A DNA stretch of 64,000 bases from Ichthyophis bannanicus. Its lineage: Eukaryota > Chordata > Amphibia > Gymnophiona > Ichthyophiidae. The translations under genes were made by a program, and so were the position numbers. The stretch is taken from NCBI GenBank assembly GCA_033557465.1, contig CM066048.1, positions 12,624,305 through 12,688,304 of the forward strand, written 5' to 3'. Of this stretch, positions 45,322-55,601 are shown in pieces. The notes under the pieces are model-generated. The model worked only from the letters and a program-made list of their open reading frames with translations, had not been told where the DNA came from and made no database searches. How positions within the stretch are numbered: the first letter of the stretch is position 1; each line of letters begins with the position of its first letter.

Positions 45322-46485
45322 ATGGTTCGGAAGAATGTATCCTTGACGGATACTACCAAAAGCAGAGAGGTTCCACAAAAGAGTAAAGTAGCCCAAATGC
45401 CCTCGAGTATGGAGCAGACAGAGCTTAAAGATCCCAATTTACCCATGTCTAACAGTAGCCAAATTAACATGAATAAAATACATTCTCTAAAATGCTTGTA
45501 TGCAAATGTTAGAAGTCTAAAGAATAAGATGGGAGAGTTAGAATATATAGCACTAAATGAAAGTTTAGATATGATTGGAATATCAGAGACATGGTGGAAG
45601 GAGGACAACCAGTGGGACACTGTGATACCTGGGTACAAACTATATCGTAATGATAGAGCTGATCAAATTGGTGGAGGGGTTGCGCTCTATGTTAGAGAGG
45701 GCATTGACTGAGAAAGGATTAAAGTTTTGCAGGAAACAAAATCTGCTGTAGAATCTTTATGGATTGAAATTCCATATAAAAGGGGGAAGGCGATGGCAGT
45801 GGGGGTGTACTATCGAGCACCTGGCTAGAATGACCAAATGGATGATGGAATGCTCAAAGAAATCAAGGAAGCTAACAAAAGTTACAGCGCAGTAATAATA
45901 ATGGGTGATTTCAATTACCCCAGTATCGACTGGGTCAGTGTCACGTCAGGACATGCTAGGGAGATAAAGTTCCTAGATGAAATAAATGACTGCTTCTTGG
46001 AGCAGCTGGTTCATGAACCGACCAGAGGGAAAGCAATATTGGACCTACTCCTTAGTGGAACACCAGATCTGGTGCAAGAGATAAGGGTGTTGGGGCCACT
46101 TGGCAATAGTGATCATAGCATGATCGCGTTTGATTTAATTAGTGGAGGAAGGATAGTAAGGAAATCCACAGTACTACCTTTTAACTTTTGAAAGGGAGAC
46201 TATGATAAAATGAGGGAAACAGTTAAGAAAAAACTAAAAAGGAGCAGTTGCAAAGGTTAAAGACTTACATCAAGCTTGGCTGTTGTTGAAAAATACTATC
46301 TTGAAAGCCCAGACCAGCTGTATTCCATGCTTTAAGAAAAGTGGAAGGAAGTCCAACGAAACTGCCAGCATGGTTTAAAGGTGAGGTCGGAGAGGCTGTT
46401 GCCAAAAAAAGCATCTTTCAGGAAATGGAAAAAAGAGCCAAACAACGAAACCTGGAAACAGCACAAGCACTGGCAAGTTAAATTC
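45322..46485 (+). pseudogene. CR1 copy 2 ORF2: endonuclease part, broken
   Basis: Begins MVRKNVSLTDTTKSREVPQK, like copy 1, and continues through GISETWWKEDNQWD to a stop at 45709-45711 (TGA). It resumes at 45838 with IIMGDFNYPSIDWVSV and GNSDHSMIAFD to a stop at 46189-46191, then has frameshifts in the basic linker. The match to copy 1 ends near 46485, before the RT. Confidence 0.9.
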
Positions 46486-46802
46486 AACAACTACCAAACA
46501 ACCCTCTGTCAGGGTAAAATACAAATCCAAAAAAGAGAAAACTCCAACAAAGTAGGAAAAGTACCCTTTTAACAATATCTTTTTGTCGGAGCAATCGTTG
46601 AAAAGAAGGAGGAATCAAAACCTGCCGCTCGCCGTAAATGCTCCTTTTATTCATTTCAATCTTGAAGCTTTTACTACTGCAGGCAGGGGCGGCCCAAAGG
46701 GGGTGCGGGGCCATGTGCGGAGACTCTGTGCGGGGCCTCATTTGCATAAGTGGCCTCATTTGCATTTGCCTTCAAGGGTTGTTTCTTTTTCCTTGGCTCC
46801 CT
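46486..46802. other. Foreign filler replacing the CR1 copy 2 RT
   Basis: About 315 bp unlike CR1 lie where about 1.6 kb of RT should be. It includes ctttttgtcggagcaatcg, ttcatttcaatcttgaagct and a GC-rich gcaggggcggcccaaagg segment. The last resembles termini of hAT-type repeats, but no matching partner end was found. Confidence 0.6.
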
Positions 46803-47165
46803 CGAAAGACTAGGGAACATGCAATGAAGATACAGGGTAAACTATTTAAGACTAATAAAAGAAAATATTTTTTCACTCAGCGTGTAATCAAACTCTGGAA
46901 TTTGTTACCGGAGGATGTAGTAAAGGCTGATAGTGTAGCTGAGTTTAAGAAAGGTTTGGACAAGTTCCTGGAGGAAAGGTCCATAAACCATTATTAAAAG
47001 GGACCCAGGATATCAATGCTTGACCGAATACGAGCATTGTGGAACCTGTGTCTTTTGGGGAAACTGCTAGGTACATATGACCTAGATTAGCCATTGTTGG
47101 AAACAGGATACTGGGCTTGATGGACCTTGGTCTGACCCAGTATGGCATCTCCTATGTTCTTATTT
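46803..47165 (+). pseudogene. CR1 copy 2 ORF2 end and 3' UTR
   Basis: Resumes CR1 at the segment equivalent to KTRGHAMKLQGKLFKTNKRK and reads to IKLWNLLPEDVVKAD and a stop after INHY (46997). The 3' UTR follows with ttggaaacaggatactgggc and a short tail (ctatgttcttat) at about 47162. Confidence 0.9.
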
Positions 47166-48074
47166 GCATAATGTTACCATACACTAACTTTCAGTAAACA
47201 TGTCTCTTAATGAATGTATGGATAAAGAAAGACTAAAAGATTTCTACTTTACTATAATCCAGTGCCAACTACCAGGCACATTAGGAACTACTACAAACGC
47301 TGCCCATTTAGAACCCATAGCAAACCCACCGTATCATAACAGCACTACCAGGTCTCATAAAGCACCAAACCCTACCTATCAAAAGGCAACACTGCAAATA
47401 TTAAACCAATACATTTCAGAGAATAACAATACATGACCTACTGGGGAAAGAGAACAAGTGGCAATGTCAAATAGGAATTACATAAACAGAATACCTCAGC
47501 TCAGTTACACATGCAGAACATAGACCATCACCAAACAAGGAATCACAGTTTAGAAACAGGAAGGCAATAATTAAACTGGGAACCCCAAAAGCCAAACTTG
47601 GAATGTACAACAACACTGTAGAAATAAAACTATAAATTAATTTCCTCTTGTACTAAACAAAGCGCATACGTTAATGATGCACATTTCCCAGAGCTGACAT
47701 ATTCCAGTTAATAAATTCAAAATAAAGAGATATCTTTCTACCTTTTTGTGCATTTCTTTGTCAGTTGCAATTGCTCCAGCCACTTTCTTCTGGTTTCTTC
47801 GTGTCTTCTGCTAACTCTCCATCGTCTGCTGTCCATTTGTCCTTTCTTCTCTCTTCTAGTTTTTTTCCATTCTCTCTCTACATCTGCTTTAACATACTAA
47901 TCTTTCTCCTTTTGCTCTTTCCTCATTCCTATTTCATCCACTCAAATTTTACCCCTCCATCCTCAATCCCCACTTACTCTCCCAATACCCGGCCAATTGT
48001 AGATTTTTCATCCCTCCCACACAAAATATTTTTCTCCTCTCCATTTCACTCTCCCAGCCCCATCTCATTCTAAT
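47166..48074. other. Unassigned, pyrimidine-rich in its second half
   Basis: No coding motif. From about 47735 the plus strand becomes C/T-rich (ctaccttttt, cttctggtttcttcgtg), similar in character to the minus strand of the purine-rich blocks at 5690 and 30291, and it leads into a minisatellite as they do. It may be the same repeat family in opposite orientation. Confidence 0.4.
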
Positions 48075-48935
48075 CCTCCCCCAACATCAGCTCCCTTCTA
48101 GTTCCAGCCTCACCCAGCATCTGCTCCCTTCTAGTCCCACCATCAGCCCATTTCCAGTCCTAGCCCCCCATCAGCCAATTTCCAGTCCTATCCGAGTCCC
48201 TCCATCAGCTCATTTCCAATCCCAGCCCCCATCAGCCCATTTCTAGTCATTTCCTAGCCCCACCATCAGCCCATGTCAAATCCAGCTCCCCTCCACTCAG
48301 CCCAATTCCAATCCAAGCCCCCAATGAGCCTACTTCCAGTTCTAGCCCCTCCATGAGTCCAATTCAATCCAAGCCCCCACCATAGCCCATTTCCAATCTT
48401 AGCTCCCCCCAACAACCATTTCCAGTCCTATCCCAGCTGCTCCATCAGCCCATTTCCTGCCCTAGCTCCCCTCCAGTCAGCCCATTTCCAGTCCTAGCTC
48501 CCTCCCCTCACAGCCCATTTCCATTCCAAGCACCCCTCCCCATCAGCTATTTGCAGTTCAAGCCCCCCTTACACTCAGCCCATTTCCATTCCAAGTCCTC
48601 GTCCCCATCAGCTATTTGCAGTTCAAGCCTCCCCTTCCACTCAGCCCATTTCCAGTCCTAGCAACCCCCCAATCCATTACCAGTCCTAGCCCCCCATCAA
48701 CCCACTTCCAGTCCTAACCCCCCCATCACCCCATTTTCAGTTTAATCCACCCCATTGCCAATTACCAGTCCTCACCCCCCCATCAGCCCACAGTCTATTA
48801 CCAGTCCTAACCCCATCAGCCCACCTCCAGTCCTAACCCCCCATCAGCCCATTTCCAGTCCTAGCCCCCCCATAGCCCATTACCAGTCCTAGCCCCCCCA
48901 TCAGCCCACAGCCCATTACCAGTCCTAACCCCATC
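48075..48935. repeat. CCCATCAGCCC-type minisatellite, left part
   Basis: Degenerate tandem units of about 25-35 bp follow the pattern ccatcagcccatttccagtc, then ctagcccc, with variable length. The array continues in the same orientation at 53795-54030 after a 4.86-kb insertion. Confidence 0.9.
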
Positions 48936-49700
48936 AGTAGTATAATGGGTACACTACTCAAACTGATTGACAGGTGAGATAAGCTGATTGACAGGTGAGA
49001 TAAGGATGACAGGAGCCAATCAGCGTTCACTTTCGGTGTATGTCCTGCCTTAGGCCATGCCCCCTCACATAGAAGTGAATGGTGAGTTAGCCCCATCCAC
49101 TCCCACCCCCAGGTGTGGCCACCGCCCCCACTTGACACGCCCCCATCCCCACCCCCAAGGATGACATCATCCAATCAGTGCCCACTTCTGGGTTTGTGCC
49201 ACAGCCACACCCCGCCCCACAATATTGGCATTAGCCAATCAGCACCCACTTCCGGGTTTGTGCCACACCCAAAGCCTCCCACCTTCAACCACACCCCTGC
49301 CTACATTATCAAAAATGACGTCACCGGAAACAGGGTGTCATCAGAAATGGACTGTCGCCTTTTGCTGAGATCACCGGAAACAGAGTGTCATCAGAAATGG
49401 ACCGTGTCCTTTTCCGATGACCTCAGCGGAAGCAGAGTGACTGACTCCGGAAATGTGTTTTGCTTCTGGTTAATGTTTACATCTGCAAAAAGCAGGAACC
49501 CTGGAAAATAAAAAATGCTTTTCTATCTCCCACTGCCCCAGTTCTTTTTTCTCACAAAAGATTCTTAGCACAGCACAGTGCTTTTCACAGAGGCACAGAC
49601 AGGGTAGAAGCTTTTCTTTACAAATGTTAAACCTCAATTAACACATCTTTTGTTAGAGAAACCAGTGCTGTCCATGTGATAGAATTTTGCTTTTAAGACC

Positions 49701-50973
49701 TGTCACTCGGTTGCCGGTGACACAAAGATTATACGCCACTAGGTAGCGCTGTTAAAGAACAAAGAGTCCAAGTGTAGGGTAATAAAGGCTTTTATTCCCC
49801 GTTTAAAGCAAGGTTCAACTAAGAGATATTTTAGATAACAGAAACAGTCCTTTGTTTCAAAAGGTACCAATATTCACTGGCTAGTTAACTGTTACTTCAC
49901 AGTTTAAAGCAGGTTTTCTTCAAAGTAATATTCAGTATAATAAACATCCAATTATATTTCATTTATTCTTCTGTGGAGCATACACACTCTGGAGCATAGG
50001 CAGTGCACCAATCACATTCCATTTCCTCAGGCAAAGGTGAGGGAATAGTGCTGGGAGAATCCACTTCCATCAAATCCTCTCCCCTATACTGATTCAAAGG
50101 GCTTCCACTGTCCCTGTCTATTTCAGCATGGTAATCTCCAGCTTGGGAGTTTGGCTTCACATAACCAGGGACTCTTAAGGCTGGCGGTAGTTTAGTGAAC
50201 CAGTCTGCACTCTTGTTTCCCTTAGGAGGAATCCTTCTTTTAGCATAGCTTTTAGCAGTACAATCATTACAGTTAATGTTCAATGCCTCATACCTGGGCT
50301 CACTGAGTAAAAACTTCCGTTGCTTATAAAAATGCTTTTCCCCTCTGAATAGGTGAAACTGGGCAATGATCCTCTAGAGATAAGCTTCTGTCAGAACCTC
50401 CCTCTCTGGTTCTTAGCTTTCTTCTCTCTATGTTACAAACAGGCAGAGTATAGGAACTAGGCGTGGCAGAGCCTCTCACCTTGGAGCAACTTCCACCAAA
50501 CTCCCCTTGCACAACAGGTCCAGTTTGGGCTTTCTGGCTTCCCACCTTGTGAGGTCTGTTTCTCCTCCAGCTTCCAGCTTGGCTTCTTTCACAGCAATCA
50601 GGCTTATGTCCTTGATAGCCTCCAGGCTCCTCTGCTGTTTCTCTCCTTCTAGTCCAGCTCCAGTTCCTTCTTCCTCTTTCTCCTCCTTCCTCAGCTCCTG
50701 CTGCTTCATATGCTCATTCCACTGCCTTCTCTTCCACTGCTGCTTATTCCACTGCTGTCCAGAAGCATTCTGCTCTGGCTTATCAAGTGAACCGTTACTA
50801 CTGACTTCCTGGTTCCCTTTCAGCTGCAGGTGATCAGTGAGATTAGATTCATTAAGACCAGTATGTCTGTTCCTGCTCCCTCTAGCTGTGCCTGGAGGTA
50901 ACTGCACATCTAGTTCTTCTAAAACAGGATTTCTTTTCTTAAAACCAACTTTATTAGTGCCCGCATCATGACA
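49701..50973. mobile_element. Solo-LTR-like insertion, 1273 bp
   Basis: The block begins TGTCACTCGG and ends CATCATGACA, giving TG...CA termini with a 5-bp inverted repeat (tgtca/tgaca). The tetranucleotide gacc occurs at 49697-49700 and 50974-50977. The right arm of the host element at about 52915-52925 has uninterrupted aaccatgaggtcttaaaag, the inverse of the empty site. An AATAAA lies near 49784. No second LTR or internal region exists, so it is a solo LTR or a small LTR-like element. Minus-strand frames 50283-49963 and 51114-50476 are open but unrecognised. Confidence 0.75.
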
Positions 50974-51425
50974 GACCTCATGGTTAGAGAGAAATATTCT
51001 GGCAAACACAGTGTAGTTCAGACTGAAATACAGAGAGAGAGAGAGAGAGCTGAGTTGAAATCCCCCTAATACAGCTATTTTTGGAGAGAGAGAGTTGAGT
51101 TCAAACACAGCCACAGCTATTTTTTAGTGGCTTTGAAAAAACCATTACAGAGAGACAAGTCTGAACATGCCTCTCTAGGGTGTGGTAACACGTGATTGGT
51201 TGAAACAAGAGGTCTGTTCTGAGCATGCTCCTGGTGTAAGGCTGTGTGTCCTGTGTAAGGGGAACATTTTAACACAGAGATTCAAAAAGAAAAAAATGGC
51301 CCTTTTTGGAACACCAAATATTATGCCGCTGCAAATGTAGAAACAAAGTGTTTATTGGAAGAACTAGGATCAGGAGAGGTAAGAGAAGGGTTTTTTTTAT
51401 TTAGAAAAGTGTTATAGAAGAAGAG

Positions 51426-51746
51426 GTGGTTCACAATTTCACACTGGCATTGTTTCTGTATGTCCTACAAGAGCTAAAGGACATACAGGCAACCAATTTA
51501 CGCTGTTTGTGCTTTCTCTGTACATATCAAAGGGAAGCGCTTGATGTCATAGCCAGCCAAAAGGACTACACAAAACCTGATGAAATAAACACATTTAAAT
51601 CTGCTATACAAGCAACGTTGGGCTGTATTATCAGGAAATGCTGGCAGGGCATTATGCATAGAGACTGTGCAGCTTGTGTAATACATGCTCCAGGGCAAAG
51701 ACATCATGATTGTCTGACACAAGGAAATACAACAGAAAATCCATAA
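51426..51746 (+). CDS. Unrecognised Cys/His-rich protein of the 4.86-kb element
   Basis: Open frame of about 106 codons in the unique core of the TIR element; the listed first codon is GTG, so the real start is unknown or lies in an upstream exon. The visible feature is a Cys/His cluster: CLCFLC near residues 27-32, then HRDCAACVIHAPGQRHHDCL at about 78-97, plausible for metal binding. A short downstream frame (51748-51945, VNVAMIVGHKMKATALVYEN) in another phase may be a continuation through a frameshift or an intron. No family assigned. Its place in a mobile element suggests an element-encoded accessory or regulatory protein, but this is only an inference. Confidence 0.45.
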   Translation: MVHNFTLALFLYVLQELKDIQATNLRCLCFLCTYQREALDVIASQKDYTKPDEINTFKSAIQATLGCIIRKCWQGIMHRDCAACVIHAPGQRHHDCLTQGNTTENP

Positions 51747-52394
51747 AACTTGCAACAGGTTGTGTCTAGGACCTATTGTAAATGTTGCCATGATTGTTGG
51801 TCATAAAATGAAAGCAACTGCCCTAGTTTATGAAAATTTGAATTTTTTGTTTGAACTCATCAGAGATTTTAATAACACTAGAAATCCAGGACAACTGCTC
51901 AATATTTTGCTTAGATCTGTGGCAGACTGTGATATGAAGGTTTAATCTGTGACAGAGATTATAGATCGTTCTTTAAAAAACACCAAGTTCTGTAAAAATT
52001 GATTTTTTATGAAAATGTATGTATTTCCAGAATCTATTAGCCGAACATACAGATGAACAAAATTTTTTTTAAAAAAACTTGTAATGCTCAAATGAATCAT
52101 TTCACAAGATGAAAACATTTTATTTGAAATAAAACATTTTGAACCTACAGCTTTGTGTGTTTTAGGATTGCCTAGTTAATTAAACCTACAATGGGTTGTC
52201 TGGAAAAAATGGGACCTTGTGATTTATCTATTTGTAGAACTAAAATCCACTTAAGACGTCTGGGAATGGGGGAATGTGTATTAGCCACATAGGTCCACAT
52301 ACACAATATATAGCATCTATTACAATGTACTATCTGTGAAAAAAAAGGCAGTGTGAATTAGCCAGGTCGTATGATAAGATTATGAGATCCAGAG

Positions 52395-52986
52395 ATGTTT
52401 CAGTTAAAGAGTCTGGGGGGCTGTAAACCCCATCAAAGAATTTCATTTAAAAAAAGGCGCAGTACATATCAGCTGCCAGAAAAGACCACAGTCTCTATAG
52501 CTTGTAACATCTGCAACTCTTCTTCAGACATGGTGAGTAGATATGAGTCTTACTTTTTAAAAATATTGGCTATGTAATGTATCTGTCTCTCATGATTGTC
52601 TTTAAAAATAGGAGCAGAAACCGCGGGGTACAAATAAACTCTCTCTTACAAAAAGAAGACAGCAAAGAAAGTTAAAAGGTATGTCATGTGTTTTTTAATT
52701 TTCCAGCAGCTATGCTCTTTATAATGTGTCTTATGGTTTTTCTTTAAATATTAAAGACCAGGAAGCTGCTGCAAAACAAGATGACCAGCCTAATCAACAG
52801 ATGACACCTTACAGAAAGCCAAAAGACACGCAAAATAGTGAGTATTCTAGTTTTATCCCACGCCTGTATTTCAGTCTGAACTACACTGTATTTGCCAGAA
52901 TATTTCTCTCTAACCATGAGGTCTTAAAAGCAAAATTCTATCACATGGACAGCACTGGTTTCTCTAACAAAAGATGTGTTAATTGA
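52395..52986 (+). CDS. Putative three-exon small basic protein of the 4.86-kb element
   Basis: Exon 1 (52395-52532) starts at ATG and ends before gtgagt; it encodes GGCKPHQRISFKKRRSTYQL and CNICNSSSDM. Exon 2 (52612-52678) lies between an acceptor aaaaatag and a donor gtatgt and encodes a Lys/Arg-rich stretch (NKLSLTKRRQQRKLK). Exon 3 starts at 52757 after attaaag, is Gln/Lys/Asp-rich (DQEAAAKQDDQPNQQ) and either ends at a donor gtgagt at 52838 or reads open to a stop at 52986, inside the right inverted repeat. Phases fit: 138 nt, then 67 nt plus 230 nt, giving about 144 residues. No domain recognised; basic content and a Cys pair suggest nucleic-acid binding. Introns are short (79 and 78 nt). 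Confidence 0.45.
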
Positions 52987-53794
52987 GGTTTAACATTTGT
53001 AAAGAAAAGCTTCTACCCTGTCTGTGCCTCTGTGAAAAGCCCTGTGCTGTGCTAAGAATCTTTTGTGAGAAAAAAGAACTGGGGCAGTGGGAGAGAGAAA
53101 AGCATTTTTTGTTTTCCAGGGTTCCTGCTTTTTGCAGATGTAAACATTAACCAGAAGCAAAACACATTTCCGGAGTCAGTCACTCTGCTTCCGCTGAGGT
53201 CATCGGAAAAGGACACGGTCCATTTCTGATGACACTCTGTTTCCGGTGATGTCAGCAAAAAGGGACAGTCCATTTCTGATGACACCCTGTTTCCGGTGAT
53301 GTCATTTCCAATGATGTAGGCAGGGGCGTGGTTGAGGGTGGGAGGCTGTGGGTGGGGCACAAACCTGGAAGTGGGTGCTGATTGGCTATTGCCATATTGT
53401 GGGGTGGGGCGTGGGTGTGGCACAAACCCGGAAGTGGACGCTGATTGGATGATGTCATCTTTGGGGCGGGGTGGAGGAGTGTCAAGTGGGGGCAGTGGCC
53501 ATGCCTGGGGGCAGGAGTGGGCGGGGCTAACTCACCATTCACTTCTATGGGAGGGGGCGTGGCCTAAGGCAGGACATACACCGGAAGTGGACGCTGATTG
53601 GTACATATCAACAGTTTGGGGTGGGAATGGGTGGGGCTAACTCACCATTCAATTCTATGGGAAGGGGCATGGCCTAAGGCGGGACATACACCGGAAGTGA
53701 ACGCTGATTGGCTCCTGTCATCCTTATCTCACCTGTCAATCAGCTTATCTCACCTGTCAATCAGTTTGACGAGTAGTGTACCCATTATACTACT

Positions 53795-54030
53795 CCCATC
53801 AGCCCACCTACAGTCCTAACCCCCCCATCAGCCCATTTCCAGTCCTAGCCTCCCCAAAGCCCATTACCATTCCTAACCCCCCATCAGCCTACAGCCCATT
53901 ACCAGTCCTAACCCTATTCGCCCACCTCAAATCCTAACCCCCTCCATAGCCCATTACCAGTCTTAATCCCCCCCCCATCAGCCCACTGCCCATTACCAGT
54001 CCTAACCCCCCCTCGGCCCAGGGAAAATTT
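53795..54030. repeat. CCCATCAGCCC-type minisatellite, right part
   Basis: Continues the array of 48075-48935 in the same orientation (cccatcagcccacctacagt, then cctaaccc), which shows that the TIR element was inserted into it. It ends in a run of A at about 54031-54043. Confidence 0.9.
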
Positions 54031-54043
54031 AAAAAAAAAAAAA

Positions 54044-55407
54044 GCTGACTTCAGGATGTTCTCGAGGCCTCAACCTCGTAAGAACTACCTGTGCCATGCT
54101 CATGGGTTCTGGCCGTCCTTACCATTACTGACACCCAGGCATCGGCAGCATCGATAGACCAGAGGTTCCTCACTATCGAGCGCAGTATCGCAGCTCTTCT
54201 TTCGGCTGCAGTACCGGTGGTCCCAAGGGCACTGGTGCCGACATCGACATCGATGCCGGTACCGACACCGGTACAGACACCGGTACTGACACCGGCGATG
54301 CTGGTACCAATGGTACCAGCCCCGGTGGGAACTCTTCCCATGCCATCTCTGGCTGGAGTGGACAAAGCAGTACCGGGTCACCTCGGTACCGACTTCGATT
54401 GGTACCGGGATCGTGCTTTGCAAGAGCATCAGGGTCAGGAATACTTCGATTCCTCCGATTCCGAAGACTCTGACAATTCTGCTGGCACTAGAGGGTTTCT
54501 CCTAGAAGATCCCTCTTCTCCCCAATGCAGAATGTCACCTCCAGAGGACATGTCATTTCAGGATTTCATCCGTGATATGGCCAAAGGTCTTTCAATCACA
54601 GTAGCTCCTGAAGAGGAACCCAGAGCAAAGGAATTGGAAATCCTCCAATATCCTAAAGCTCCTAAGAAGGCAGCTACTCTGCCTATCCATGAAATTCTGC
54701 ATAGCTTGATGCTCAGAATGTGGGAGACACCTCTGACTACTTCTCCTCACTCTAGGAGACTTGATACTATGTATCGAGTTCCACCATGTCCTGGATTTCA
54801 GAAAACTCAGCTACCACACCATTCAATGGTAGTGGAATCAGCCATGTGTAGGATGAAAAGTGCATGCATCCAATCCTCCAGGTCGTGAATGCAGGACTCT
54901 GGATGCTTTTGGACGCAGAACTTTTCAAGCTTCCATGCTTTCAGCTAGGATCAGTTCATATATTCTATATATGGGAATGTTCCTTAAGGAAGTCACAGGA
55001 GACTTGGAACTTATGAGCCCATTTCTCCCAGATGATAAGAGACAAGATTTTCTTGCTCTAGTTAAGCATGCTCAGGATGTCTCCAAGTTTGTCAATCGTG
55101 CAGCCTTTGACTGCTTCGAATGCATCAGCAGAACCTCTGCTATTGCCATTGGTGCATGACGGATTGCCTGGCTACAGGCATCAGACTTGGAGACTTGGGT
55201 ACAGGACAAATTAGGCAACATTCCTTGCACGGGGAGAATCTCTTCGGCAAGAACTGGCAGGAAAAGGCTAACAAGTTAGATGCTGACAATTCTACCTTAG
55301 ATAGATTTTCAGAGTCTACAGCCACTCCAGCCAAAAGGAAGCCTTATAAAAAACCCTCTTTTAGCAAAAAGAGGAAGTTTTATCCTTCCTATACCCAGCA
55401 GAGTTAG
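54044..55407 (+). pseudogene. DIRS copy 2 gag-like ORF, truncated and broken
   Basis: Gag-like region homologous to 27547-29390. The N-terminal Cys/His part is lost or reduced (TITDTQ joins directly to ASAASIDQRFLTIERS, suggesting a deletion), followed by the Pro/Thr/Val spacer, PPEDMSFQDFIRDMAKGL and MWETPLTTSPHSRRLDTMYR in a frame open from 54091 to 54888. A frameshift near 54865 leads to 54860-55159 (ECRTLDAFGRRTFQASML), then a stop at 55157-55159 and a further shifted piece to 55407 with ENLFGKNWQEKANKLDAD and a Lys-rich end. There is no 5' terminal repeat; sequence begins right after the A run. Confidence 0.85.
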
Positions 55408-55601
55408 ACTCCAGGTCAGGTTGCCCAAAAGGGACAAACTAGACAGCAAAAGAAGCCAAAAGGCCCGAGAGCCCAACCAGCTCTCCAGGTTCAGCCCCCT
55501 CAAGGGCTTTGACTCCTTCCTAGAGAGATTTGCCTTCCTGCCTCTGAGGGGTCCCCAACCCCCCAATATTCCGGGCAGGTTATGCCACTTTGTCAACAGA
55601 T
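55408..55601 (+). pseudogene. DIRS copy 2, start of the RT frame
   Basis: The frame 55421-55645 contains FDSFLERFAFLPLRGPQPPN, then IPGRLCHFVNR, equivalent to the RT leader of copy 1 (FDLQLENLAFLALEVPEPST). The homology stops at the Penelope-like insertion after actttgtcaacagat and resumes at 56654. Confidence 0.8.

Larger units (their letters stand above)
48936..53794. mobile_element. 4.86-kb element with long terminal inverted repeats and 6-bp target duplication (Polinton-like?)
   Basis: Termini read agtagtataatgggtacact on the left and the inverse on the right. The flanking hexamer cccatc stands at 48930-48935 and 53795-53800. The arms are about 820 bp (48936-49700 plus about 50974-51032) and about 930 bp (about 52862-53794), similar throughout, e.g. 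ccaatcagcgttcacttt versus its inverse near 53697. The first 23 bp can fold on itself (agtagtata/tacactact). A solo-LTR-like insertion splits the left arm. The unique core is 51033-52861. AG termini, long TIRs and a 6-bp duplication are Polinton/Maverick hallmarks, but no polymerase, integrase, ATPase, protease or capsid frame was recognised and the length is far below the usual 15-20 kb. IS3EU and Dada also make about 6-bp duplications, so the superfamily is open. Confidence 0.75.

Noticed and set aside
48075..48935. Possible CRISPR-like array
   Set aside because: Units are contiguous, degenerate and variable in length with no unique spacers; it is a minisatellite in eukaryotic DNA.
52838..52873. 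A third intron between gtgagt at 52838 and tatttcag at 52866-52873
   Set aside because: Only 36 nt, too short for a vertebrate intron; the open reading to 52986 is the simpler model.
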